DNA from: Austropuccinia psidii
Taxonomy: Eukaryota; Basidiomycota; Pucciniomycetes; Pucciniales; Sphaerophragmiaceae
Direction of reading: 5' to 3'
Assembly: GCA_023105745.1 (NCBI GenBank)
Contig: JALGQZ010000008.1
Span: 25,185,866 to 25,249,865 of the forward strand
DNA: 64,000 nucleotides
Shown here one piece after another: positions 54,863-64,000 of this stretch (position 1 is its first letter; each line of letters begins with the position of its first letter). The notes under the pieces were generated by a model. The model had not been told where the DNA came from. It was given only the letters and a program-made list of their open reading frames with translations, and did no database searches. A program made the translations under genes and the position numbers.

Positions 54863-55071
54863 ATATTTTACCTGTGAAATATTTTTTTTACTCTTTTTGA
54901 ATCATTTTTCTTATATTGAAAAATTTAAAAACATATAAAAAATACTTATAATTCAAAAAAAAACCCATAAAAAATAATTTTTTTCATATTATAAGTGAGG
55001 CTTAAATTTTTATTTCTTTTTTGAAATATCCTTTTTTGTACTTAAATAATTGGTTTTTTCATTAATTTTAG

Positions 55072-55268
55072 TGTCTGACAATGTGGTAAGACAATAAAAC
55101 ATTGAAACAGCCTCAACAGTCACCAGCATTATTCCTGCTAGTACTATTATTCAGACCATAATAGTACGGTTACTGTGACTCATAATAACAAACCTGAACT
55201 AATATCTTCTTAATTGATTAACTTGGACATACGTAATACTCTTCAGAAAGCCAAAGATTTGGCCAATA
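55072..55268 (+). other. beta3 leader exon (degenerate)
   Basis: Acceptor AATTTTAG|TGTCTG and a consensus donor AATA|GTAAGT bound 197 nt. The next intron is 63 nt (55269-55331), ending CTTCAACCAG before the RSG-coding exon. No frame is fully open, so this copy is decayed, but the splice signals align with those of beta1 and beta2. Confidence 0.45.
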
Positions 55269-55329
55269 GTAAGTTTTTTGACGTAAAATTACTACTTAAG
55301 CCTTTTTAACCATAATTATTCCTTCAACC

Positions 55330-56106
55330 AGGTCAGGAGCCAGCTATAACCCCTCAAGCAGCTCCCAGAAAGGTAATAGACGTGATTATGGCAGAGGCCA
55401 ATCAGGTACAGAAGGAAAAGGGTCAGTTGATGACTTCCAAACAACTAAAATAGGTCATTCTGAAGCTGATAATACCATTTTACCTTCAAAAAGAGCTGAC
55501 ACCGCCACAACAAGCGTCTGTGGACATATACAAAGCCAGCCACAGTGCATTCAACAATGCACTTCAATTCAAGGAGTACCAGATCCTTGCAGACCTGTGG
55601 AAGAATTGCATGAACTCTTACCTGACAGTAAGAAAATTCCTGGGCCATCCCAACACTTGCAAATTGCTCAATGGATGGCATCCATTGATGGAGAAGAAAA
55701 ACATGATGCTGTTGACACTAGAATGGAGGAAAAACAACCCTCCACCACCCAAACCAGTGCCAAAAACAGCCCCAGTGGCCAGCACCAGCAATTCCAACGT
55801 GAAAAAACAGCCAAAAATTCCAAACAAGGGCAAAGGGAAGGCACCAGCCCCAAAGCCTTACAGCCAAGGATACAGAATTCCAAAGATTCAGCAGGATGCC
55901 ATGGAAAATGTATTTCATATGGCCAGAACCATGATGGAATTACAGAAGAAGGAGGAAGCCAGATTAAGATTCCAGAAATGATTTCTGATATATTTGATTC
56001 CATCCCAGAGTTGTATGATGCTATAAATGACGTGAAAAAACATATTTCTGATAAAAATGAAACCATTTGTAACAACATTAAAACAAACAACCTGAGTCTT
56101 TGCTAA
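55330..56106 (+). CDS. beta3 gag leader, frame x
   Basis: Open from the splice acceptor (RSGASYNPSSSSQKG) through the whole overlap to a stop at 56104. The overlap region (HELLPDSKK..., then IQNSKDSAGCHGKCISYGQN) matches beta2 LQNPKEGKDSHGQCVQYGKN in the gag frame. It continues into the coiled-coil part (ISDIFDSIPELYDAINDVKK). Here, unlike beta2, the x frame has no stop within the overlap, so both frames are open together for about 150 codons. Confidence 0.6.
   Translation, partial: RSGASYNPSSSSQKGNRRDYGRGQSGTEGKGSVDDFQTTKIGHSEADNTILPSKRADTATTSVCGHIQSQPQCIQQCTSIQGVPDPCRPVEELHELLPDSKKIPGPSQHLQIAQWMASIDGEEKHDAVDTRMEEKQPSTTQTSAKNSPSGQHQQFQREKTAKNSKQGQREGTSPKALQPRIQNSKDSAGCHGKCISYGQNHDGITEEGGSQIKIPEMISDIFDSIPELYDAINDVKKHISDKNETICNNIKTNNLSLC
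55520..55981 (+). CDS. beta3 overlapping ORF (frame y)
   Basis: 153 codons, +1 to frame x, opening at GTG with VDIYKASHS. It carries the conserved NCMNSYLTVRKFLG, LLNGWHPL, APVASTSNSN, KGKGKAPAPKPYSQGYRIPK and DAMENVFHMARTMMELQKKE, ending FQK. Co-linear with beta2 50811-50236 over its full length. Function unknown. Confidence 0.62.
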   Translation: MDIYKASHSAFNNALQFKEYQILADLWKNCMNSYLTVRKFLGHPNTCKLLNGWHPLMEKKNMMLLTLEWRKNNPPPPKPVPKTAPVASTSNSNVKKQPKIPNKGKGKAPAPKPYSQGYRIPKIQQDAMENVFHMARTMMELQKKEEARLRFQK

Positions 56107-56121
56107 ATTAATGAAACACTT

Positions 56122-57238
56122 ATGTGTTTTGAAAAAGTTTTAAGAACAATTAAAATTTCCAATAATTATAATTCTTTTGACAATAAAATAAATGAGCAAT
56201 CTGCCATTATTAAAGAATTAACAGATAAATATTATAAATTCAATATTGATGACATAATTGAAACAAGAGTTAAACAAGGCAGAAATATTATCAAAACAGA
56301 TAACAAGAAAGTCCTTGATGACATTTCAAATTCATTTACTGAAGTAAAGACATATACCATTGCCTTGAAAAAGTGTTTTGATGCTTCACAAGAAGAAGTA
56401 TCAAAATTATCAATGAAATTGAATCAAGTCACTGCTGATAATACAAGACAGACAGAGTTATGGCAAGAACTGACACATAAAGAAGACATGTATAAAATTG
56501 AAGTAATAACTTTAATACAAAGCTTCCAACATGAATACAGAAATTCCCAAAGGTGTAGCAACAGTAAAATGAATGACATTGAATAAATACTGAACACCTT
56601 ACCAAGAATGTCTACACCTCTAAATCAAAATGAGGGCACAAGAATTCCAAATCCACAAGTATTTGATCCTGATAATTCACAATTAAAAAATGAATTATCC
56701 CCTTCTCTTCATAACTTGGAACCATCAATGGGCCAAGAACTCTTGAAAGAAGTTCCAAAACTTAAAGAATGGCCTCACTTCAGTGGTGAAGGAGAGTATG
56801 ACCATATGGAATTCATTAGAGGTATTGACATGATCAAAGAGGATTTTGAATTACCAGACAGATTGGTAAAAGCCAGGTTTAACACCTTGTTTACCAGATC
56901 AGCTCACAGATGGTACATCAAAATAAGACAAGCACATGGACACCAGAGTTGGACTTGGTGGAAAACCCAAATCATCAACAAATGGGCAAATGATGCTTGG
57001 AGATTTAAAGTTGAAACAGCCTTTGAATCTGCCAAATTTAATGCTGATAAAGACAAAGCTTTACCATGGTTTTGCCAACAAAAAGACAGATTAACAGCAT
57101 TATATCCTGACATGTCAGAATTTATGATCCATAGGAAAATTCTGAGACAATGTGGAGGTGACTTAGAGCATGCTGTCAAAAGCAGGACTACTGAACCATC
57201 TTCAGCAGAGTATATTATCAATATACTAGAAGAAGTAA
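56122..57238 (+). pseudogene. beta3 gag, truncated
   Basis: The coiled-coil part (56122-56586) and Gag core (56608-57261) lie in one frame with two stops. The core has [37 protein letters not shown] and CGGDLEHAVKSRTTEPSSAE. The match to beta1 and beta2 ([19 protein letters not shown]) ends at YIINILEEV, about 57238, where gamma2-type sequence begins. No zinc knuckle follows. The rest of beta3 is presumably right of the window. Confidence 0.85.
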
Positions 57239-57320
57239 AATTTGGCTTATACAGGTATTAAACAATAAAAAAAACACTTTAAGAATTTTATATGCTTAGG
57301 AAAATTCTTTCAAAATCAAA

Positions 57321-57745
57321 ATGAGTCCTCAATAAGACTATAAACTGTTTGAGCTGCTTATACAACTTGGCTTTGAAGATAAATCACATGCAATGAAACC
57401 CCAAAGGCAACAATTGGGTGCCTGGACACAATATATGGTCATTGGGAAGACCATAAACTGCCCACTGAAACTATTAACAATAATCGCAAAAAAAAGCAAT
57501 GGTCCTTGGAAAGACCATAAAATTCCCAATCAGATTATCAACAGGATCAAAGCAAAAAAAAAGAAGAAGAAAGAAATGGTCCTTGCAAGACCATAAAGTG
57601 CCCACCAAAAATTCTCAACAAGGACTCAAAATGAAAAACAATCAACCAATGATCCTTGGCAAGACCATAAACTGCCTATTTAAAATATTCAAGATTATTG
57701 AACAAGGACTATCAAAGGAGGATAAGTTCTAGGAAAGACTATAAA
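57321..57745 (+). repeat. gamma2 hairpin repeat cluster A (6 copies)
   Basis: Stems: AGTC/GACT (57324-57339), TATGGTC/GACCATA (57434-57455), ATGGTC/GACCAT (57499-57518), TGGTC/GACCA (about 57577-57593), TGATC/GACCA with one mismatch (about 57650-57667) and AGTT/GACT with a G-T pair (57725-57740). Loops are 7-9 bases, usually CTTGGAAA-like. Each is followed by ATAAACTGCC or a variant. Same design as gamma1 13641-13930. Confidence 0.8.
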
Positions 57746-58845
57746 CTACCTAAGGTTTAATTTCTTATTTTTTGAATTTATGTCATCATAAACAAGAATT
57801 AGAAATATTTACTGAGTTGAACTTTTTGAACATAATTTTTTATTTTTTTATTTCAAATTAATTTATTTCTTTTCACTAAGAATTAGGGGCATATCCCATT
57901 CATGATCTCAAGAATATGCTATTTATTTATTATCTTTATTATAATTTTCCTACTATTAAAGCATGAGCCATAAAATTGGCTTAATGTTTCAACTCAAAAT
58001 AATAATAATAATTAAACAAAACTCTACATCAAGTAATTTTCTAAAAATAATCAATTTATTTGAAATATTTCTTTAGTTAAAAAAAAGTGATTGGAACCTG
58101 TTTGAAGAGAAGAAGCATTTGTGCCATGAAGGCATCAATTGAACTCTGAAGGATTTATTTATATTACAAACTCATAAGTTGATGACATAATTTGAGGAAT
58201 TTACATATTAATAACACCTCAATGTGCTATTTATTCCCAATGGAGTTTAAAAAGCCCCCCAAAAAAGCAAACAAGCATTTTTTTATTGTACAAATCTTTA
58301 TTTTTCACTGTTTATATTTTTTTAACAACTCAAATGCATTTATGGGTAACACAAAATCTGAACCATAAAGGGGATGGACTTGAAATAGAGTCTGAGTCAC
58401 AATGATGATTCCAAAAGGAAGAGTTATGGAATAATAAGGGTCATTGTATGACTAAAGGACACAAATTATGATCATTCAATTATGTAATCTTAATTACAAA
58501 TACCCTAAAGAGCACCAATTTTTACTGATGGGCACAAATTACCACCTTTAACCAAACAGCTCCATGATCTTGATTGTGATTCAGGATCATTTATTTTGAA
58601 ATGTGATTTTTACTTGAATATATAAATTTTAGGTTATTTTATACTTAAAATCAAACAAAAAAATACTATTCAGTCCAATATAAAAAAGAAATTATGTGCC
58701 TTTACTGTATTATTATTTCTTCTCATCAAAATCACTATAGGAAATAAGGGGTGGGTAAACTTATTTCTTACACTATCCCTTATAGTGGAAGTTTTTGGGG
58801 AATGAGAAAATATCCTCTTCAAACTGTGAAAACCAACTCAACATT

Positions 58846-58863
58846 TTTAAATGGAGAGGGGGG
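58846..58863 (+). promoter_or_regulatory. Internal PPT-like tract in gamma2
   Basis: TTTTAAATGGAGAGGGGGG, matching the gamma1 PPT core AAATGGAGAGGGG. About 4.2 kb upstream of the 3' PPT. Possible central initiation site. Confidence 0.55.
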
Positions 58864-59264
58864 CCCTTATCCAAAAAAAATATTATCATAAAGAATATCA
58901 ATAAATTAATATGAAAATCAATTTTAGATTATCTTATTATTATAATTTTTCATTTTTCATTTTTCATTTCATTTTTTTAACAGGAATACTTTAGGAAAAC
59001 AGAAGAACCAAAGGAAAAGATTTTTTATAAAGAAAAGAAGGAGTTCCTTATGGATTGACCTTTGGAAAACACCAGACATTTGAAATTTCATTGATTCTGG
59101 ATTGAAAATCATTTAGAATTCAAGAATAACTGGCCAGGATTTGCGGGCTGAAGAATGACTCACTGGATTTATTATTGGCTCAGGACTCACTTAACATGAT
59201 GGAACAACAGATGATGTAAAACACTCAACTCAAATTTCCCTTGGGATTTCAAAGAAGCTTGAAG

Positions 59265-59780
59265 ACTCAAGAGTTCCTCAGCATGACACTAAACTGCTTC
59301 CCCTGTAGACTTGGGCAGGGAAACTTATAAAAAATAGTAACAGCCAAGAAGCTGGATGGGATTGTCCTAGTCAGGAGAAGTGCTGAAGGACCATTTCTGT
59401 CCTTATCATGACAATAAACTGCTCCCTTCGTGTAACAGGAACAAGGGGTTTCACAGGTGTTTATCATTATCAAATTGGCCAAAATGAACCAAGTGGAGGC
59501 CCAAGCTATCAATTAAGACAAGAAAATTCCTTATCAAGAAATAAAACAACCACAACAATCTTGCCTCAAGTGGGAATAATTAAGACTGAAGAATAAAACA
59601 AGAGTCAAGTGTAATCCAAAATCAATCCCAAAGGAGCTCAAGAATCAAGATATGCCCTTGGATTAGGCCAGGAGGTCCTTGCATGACTTAAACTGCAGGA
59701 CTTGTATACCTATTATACAGCGGTTACACACCTAGTTGTAGGTCCTGTATGACCTTAAACTGCATCTTTTATGGAAGAAT
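59265..59780 (+). repeat. gamma2 hairpin repeat cluster B (3-4 copies)
   Basis: TGTC/GACA with 8-base loop (59398-59413, then ATAAACTGC); AGGTC/GACTT (59673-59689, then AAACTGC); AGGTC/GACCT with 6-base loop (59740-59755, then TAAACTGC). A degenerate copy at about 59270-59296 ends GACACTAAACTGC. This cluster ends about 110 bases before the pol ATG. Confidence 0.75.
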
Positions 59781-59891
59781 GAAGAAAGAAGAATTGTGAA
59801 GACCTCAAGATTTCAGGACACTAGCAAATTCTTAGAAAACATTAAAAAAAAAAAAAAAAAAGAGAAGAAGAAACAAAATAACTAACTGAAG

Positions 59892-60779
59892 ATGGATCAC
59901 CAAATTTTAGCAGCCAAATACAAATCAGTCCTGAAAAAGGTCAGACCAGTCAATGAGCCAATGCCTCAAGACCTTAATGCACCTTTGGAAAGAGATCCTT
60001 ACAAAACACCCTTATCACCCAACCCACCTATATTTCAAGAAACCTTCAAGGTCACCCATTAATTACTGCAAGCAGTCAATTTTGGCCCACCAGGATGGTT
60101 ATCAAATGAAGAAATCAATTGACTCAAAAATGTTATTATGTTAAGGGAAAAAGAAATAGCTTTCTGTGAGGAAGAAAGAGGATTACTTAAACACTAATAT
60201 GGAAAACCTTACAAGATACCAGTAATACCTCATGAACCTTGGCAGAAGAAACCAATTCCCATTCCCAAATCAATTTAAATTCAGTTTACTGAATTAATCA
60301 GAGAAAGAATCAGGACTGGACTCTATGAGCAATCCACCTCAAGCTACACAAGCCCAATCTTTTGTGTGGCTAAATCAAATGGGAAACCCAGAATTGTCCA
60401 TGACCTTCAAGAACTCAACAAAGTCACCCTCAAGGATGCTGGATCACCACCTCACATTAAAGAATTTGTAGATGCATTTGCAGGAAGAGCATGCTATGGA
60501 CTGGGAGACATCATGGGAGGATATGATGAACAAGAATTAGATGTCACTACAAGACCCCTCACCACTTTTGAAACACCCCTTGGAAGGATACAACTCACAA
60601 GACTACCCCAAGGAGCCACTAACTTAGTAGCAGTATACCAAGCACAAATGGCCTGGATACTACAAGAAGAAATACCAGAAAGTGTAGGAATTTTTATTGA
60701 TGATGGAGGAATAAAAGGACCAAGATCACTTTACAACCAAGAAACACTACCAGAAAACCCCTCAATCAGAAGCTTTTAA
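59892..60779 (+). pseudogene. gamma2 pol: RT domain
   Basis: Starts at ATG 59892 (MDHQILAAKYKSVLKKVRP), giving pol its own ORF separate from gag. Stops occur at about 60058, 60118, 60196 and 60277. RT motifs: ELIRERIRTGLYEQSTSSYT, VAKSNGKPRIVHDLQELNKV, YGLGDIMGGYDEQELD, TFETPLGRIQLTRLPQGATN and catalytic VGIFIDDGG at about 60690-60710. It belongs to a Gypsy-like lineage clearly different from alpha/beta RT. Truncated by a stop at 60777. Confidence 0.85.
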
Positions 60780-61945
60780 TGGGACTATGCCATAACCTGA
60801 GAAAGAGTTTTATTCAGGATTGAAGAAGCAGGACTTACTATCTCAGGATCAAAGTTTGAATGCTGTGTTTCAGCTTTGGACATATTAGGGCATGTTGTAT
60901 CATTTAAAGGAAGAAAAATTTCAAACCCAAAAATTGGCCAACACCTCTTAAGAAGAAGGAAATAAGGGGATTTCTTGGACTTTGTGCCTATGTAAGGATG
61001 TTCATTGAAAACTTCTCAGAATTTGCATCACCACTCAGAATGCTCACCAGAGAAGTTTTTTACTGGGACTGGGATCAAAAATGTGAAGACGCTTTCCATA
61101 AGCTCAGAAGAATAGTTGGAGAAGAAATAACCGTCAAGAAATCAGATTATGACAAAGGAGCAGGAAAAATCAAGCTAGCAGTAGATTCAAGCTACATGGC
61201 TGCAGGAGCAGTACTCACTCAAGAAGATAAACAAGGAAAAGACAGACCAGTCTTATATGAATCAATAAATTTCTCAAAATTAGAATCAAAATACTCACAA
61301 CCCATATTAGAACTCTGTGGAGTTGCAAATATTCTCAAGAAGCTTCAGAAAATACTTTGGGGACAGCATTTTGAATTACAAGCTGATGCCAAGGCTTCAA
61401 TTCTAATGATCAACACCCTGTGCTTACCCAATGCCCCCATGACAAGATGGGTGGCTTTCATTAAATTATTTTCCTTTGATTTGGTACAAAAACCAGGGAA
61501 GACTTTCACTATGCCAGATGGGCTATCCAGAAGACCAAAAAACTCAGAAGAAGATGAAGATACACCAGAATTTGATGAAGAAGAAGATTGGATCAAGCCA
61601 CACCCTGGATTTGGGGCTAAGAATGTAAATTCACTCCATTTTTCAGGAATGCAAGTACCATCCAAACAAGAAGGATTTTGGAAGAGAATGCAAGAAGACT
61701 TAAGTACAATGAAAAAACCACAATCAAGTAAAGATGAAAAATTTAGAAGCATAAAAAGAAGGTCATCCAACTTTTTCTTGGGAGATGGCCAGCTCAAAAG
61801 AAGAAATAACCCAAACCCTCAATTGGTGATATCAAGTCAAGAAGTTCAAAGCTACATTTTAAAGTCACTTCATGAAGACATGGGACACAGAGGGCAAAAT
61901 GAAACTTATAGAAGAACTAAGAAAGATTTTGGTGGGAAGGAATGA
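60780..61945 (+). pseudogene. gamma2 pol: RT thumb, RNase H, integrase N-terminus
   Basis: After a frame change, ORF 60998-61945 has FIENFSEFASPLRMLTREVF and the RNase H KLAVDSSYMAAGAVLTQED, LYESINFSKLESKYSQPILE, LQADAKASI and MPDGLSRRP. An acidic linker follows, then an integrase HHCC start (LHEDMGHRGQNETYRRTKK). Decayed by stops and shifts on both sides. Confidence 0.82.
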
Positions 61946-62935
61946 AGAAATCAGTCAAGAAATGGGTTCAATCTTGCCTAGCCTTCCAAAAGAGAATTCG
62001 AAACTTACAAAGGGAACAAGGAAAATCTACAGCAACATCAACAATCTTTGAAAGGGTCAGTATGGATGCCGTTCATATCAAATCTGGAACATGTAAGTAT
62101 ATGGTTGTGGCCAAAGATGATTTTTCAGGATGGCCAGAAACAGTTGGACTAGTCAAATTAACAGCAAAAGCAGTTGCACAATGGTTTGCCTCAGAATGGA
62201 TATGCAGGTATTGATCACCAAAAAAAGTAACTGTTGATGTGGGGCCAGAGTTTGTAAAAGAATTGAAAGATGCAGTAAAGAAAGCAGGATCAAGGATCAG
62301 AGTCACCACACCCTATTACCCAGAGTCTCAAGGAATGGTGGAAAGGGGCCATAAACAACTCAAAGATGCACTAGTCAAGAGTTGTGGGGAAAATTGAGGA
62401 AAATGTAAGAAATATCTACCACTAGTTACATTGGCTGACAGAATTTCCACTAAAAGAGCAACTGGTTTCTAACCATTTGAACTCCAATTTGGACAAATAC
62501 CAGTATTAACAATTGAAATTGAAACAAAAACATTTTTAGCAGTAGAATGGCACAAAATATCCACAACTGAGGAGTTATTGGAAGCCAGAGATAAACAATT
62601 AGAAGGAAAAGAACAAATGAGAAGGGAAGCAGCAGAAGAACTCAAAAAATCAAGGGAGGACTCAATGAAATATTGGGATAGAAGAATGGCACATCAACTA
62701 AGATCACCACTTTATCCAGGAGATTTGGTCCTGGTTAACAACAAAGAAATAGAAACTAATTGAGACAACTTTTCAAAAACAAATGGAATGGACCCTACAG
62801 AGTAATCAGACAAATAAACAATAGACCATATGAGCTTGAGGAGCTGGATGGAACAGAATTAGCAAGAAGATTTTCAGCATCTCAAGTCAAGAGGTTTTAC
62901 CCAAGAGGAAAAATAGACACAGAAGAAGACACATA
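61942..62935 (+). pseudogene. gamma2 pol: integrase
   Basis: Pieces in one or more frames: WVQSCLAFQKRIRN (zinc-domain Cys remnant), SMDAVHIKSG...VVAKDDFSGWPETV (first Asp), VDVGPEFVKELKDAV (second Asp position), YYPESQGMVERGHKQLKDAL (Glu), then a coiled segment, KEQMRREAAEELKKSREDS, and a GPY/F-like LYPGDLVLVNN. No chromodomain; the end is acidic (TEEDT, EEQSEEDETINEEEV). Stops at 62212, 62396, 62470 and 62761. Inactive. Confidence 0.8.
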
Positions 62936-63044
62936 AGAAGAACAAAGTGAAGAAGATGAAACAATAAATGAGGAAGAGGTATTTAAGGAGACCCCAGAAT
63001 CCAGAGAGGAATAGGGAGCTCTCACCTGGAATGCTGGGGAAAGC

Positions 63045-63062
63045 ATTAAATGGAAAAGGGGA
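63045..63062 (+). promoter_or_regulatory. gamma2 3' polypurine tract
   Basis: ATTAAATGGAAAAGGGGA directly before the LTR start TGTGGTATTT, preceded by GGAATGCTGGGGAAAGC as in gamma1. Confidence 0.85.
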
Positions 63063-64000
63063 TGTGGTATTTCATAACAATTTTTTCACCAGGATCAAGC
63101 TCATAGTACCCCATAACAGCAGTAAATCCAGCCTACAGGCAGACTTAAACTCAAATTTTACACCAAAAGGTCAATTTTACATAACGAAGCTGGATGTATC
63201 CATAACACCATGGCACCGGAACCAAAGGGAATTGTATGTGTTTGAATAGATTATTAAATTTCATTAAGCATATGTAAAAATCGAGCCACCTAGGAAAACT
63301 AGTTACAACAAATAAGGTACCACCCTTTAAATTACACACCCCACCCAGCTTTACACCCCCTTATACCCACAGGACTCATTCAGCAAGAAATGCACACCTG
63401 CATGACTTACACAGCAACCTTGAATTCAACATAGAAAGTCACATGATGCAAAGTTAAACCCCATGGAATTCTTGCAAGCCATTTACAACACAGCCACAAG
63501 AGTACTTTATCTTATATCCACGGTAGCCCCACTTGAAGCCTTAAAAAGCATCAAAATTCTTCACAGCACTTATCACCTAATGCAAGTCAAAACTAGTTAC
63601 AACAGTCTGCATGCAGTACACACTTCTAATTAAATCTCAACCACATGACTATGCACAGAATGTGTCAAACCCAAAAACCACATCATCTCATACACAACAG
63701 TCAATTAATCATTGCAATAAATTATCACCTGACCTCATTTTAGAGTTCAAGAAGAAGAAAACAACCATGACACCTGCATAAATCAAACAGCCACTTCTAC
63801 CAAGCCTAAAAAATGACATATACAAACCAAATACAAAGTCATCATGTGATACTACACCCACCAACAGAATATCATGTGACAGAAAAAAGGCTGTGCATAA
63901 GAAAAATCCTCAGCCAAAATGAAATAACCTCATGCATACAAGGGAAATCCAAGAATATCACATCATAATTAGTTCACCAAAAGACCATCAGGTGATGAGT
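63063..64000 (+). mobile_element. gamma2 3' LTR (cut by window end)
   Basis: Begins TGTGGTATTTCATAAC and matches the solo LTR from 38791 for the rest of the window (AGCTCATAGTACCCCATAAC and on), with moderate divergence. Its TATA region would lie right of the window. ORFs here are chance frames. Confidence 0.88.

Larger units (their letters stand above)
57239..59891 (+). mobile_element. gamma2 non-coding interval
   Basis: Starts abruptly inside beta3 gag with no LTR or recognisable gamma gag, so the left end of gamma2 is deleted or rearranged. It contains hairpin repeats (57321-57745 and 59265-59780), an internal PPT-like tract (58846-58863), AT-rich DNA and an A19-type run at about 59845. 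No gene was found. It precedes the pol ATG at 59892. Confidence 0.7.

Noticed and set aside
55668..56090. 140-codon minus-strand ORF opposite beta3 gag
   Set aside because: Antisense shadow of the two conserved + frames; hydrophobic Trp/Phe-rich translation without a domain.
1..64000. tRNA, rRNA or organellar genes
   Set aside because: No cloverleaf with matching A/B boxes and no rRNA motif was recognised; the high AT content is explained by the retrotransposon LTRs.

Overview
The window is a very AT-rich stretch of a eukaryotic genome made almost entirely of LTR retrotransposons inserted into one another. No rRNA, tRNA, CRISPR array or bacterial-type gene was seen. Two structural families (alpha, beta) encode Ty3/Gypsy-type proteins. 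Intact beta pol ends in a chromodomain-like segment, as in chromoviruses. Together with introns of about 60-110 nt, this suggests a repeat-rich fungus. The species cannot be told from the sequence, and other eukaryotes are not excluded.

Three families are separated by LTR termini and target-site duplications (TSDs). Alpha LTRs are about 1.4 kb and start or end TGTCA/TGACA. Beta LTRs are about 1.8-2.2 kb, TGTGAGCC to CTTACA in sense, with 5-bp TSDs. Gamma LTRs are about 1.93-1.96 kb, TGTGGTATT to GGAACTCCACA, with 4-bp TSDs. The nesting reads as follows. Alpha2 (remnant, 9115-9805) holds beta4 (an LTR split as 1-298 and 7713-9114) and alpha3 (starting at 9806). Beta4 holds alpha1 (299-7707), which itself holds a TIR element (4394-5839). 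Alpha3 holds beta1 in its 5' LTR (10761-35200, TSD acaga), a solo gamma LTR (38791-40746, TSD acac) and beta3 in its reverse transcriptase (from 42002). Beta1 holds gamma1 in its 3' LTR (11351-25134, TSD acgt). Beta3 holds beta2 in its 5' LTR (42920-53929, TSD gttgc) and the gamma2 segment in its gag (about 57240 onward).

Beta1 and beta2 are nearly complete Gag-protease-RT-RNase H-integrase-chromodomain elements, disabled by a few stops and indels. Alpha1 is gag-only. Alpha3 keeps decayed gag, protease and RT. Gamma1 is young (its two 1931-bp LTRs look almost identical). It carries a huge gag-protease frame but no pol; the space where pol would lie holds poly-T tracts, tandem repeats and an intron-containing gene on the opposite strand (15714-16326). 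Gamma2 is the complement: a decayed pol ORF with 3' LTR and no gag.

Three features look undescribed and worth following. (1) A reiterated RNA-hairpin motif, with compensatory base changes and a conserved TAAACTG tail, lies in the non-coding interval of both gamma1 and gamma2. (2) A second protein frame, +1 to the gag frame and conserved across beta1, beta2, beta3 and apparently alpha1/alpha3, overlaps the start of gag, downstream of conserved leader introns. (3) An antisense spliced gene is carried inside gamma1.
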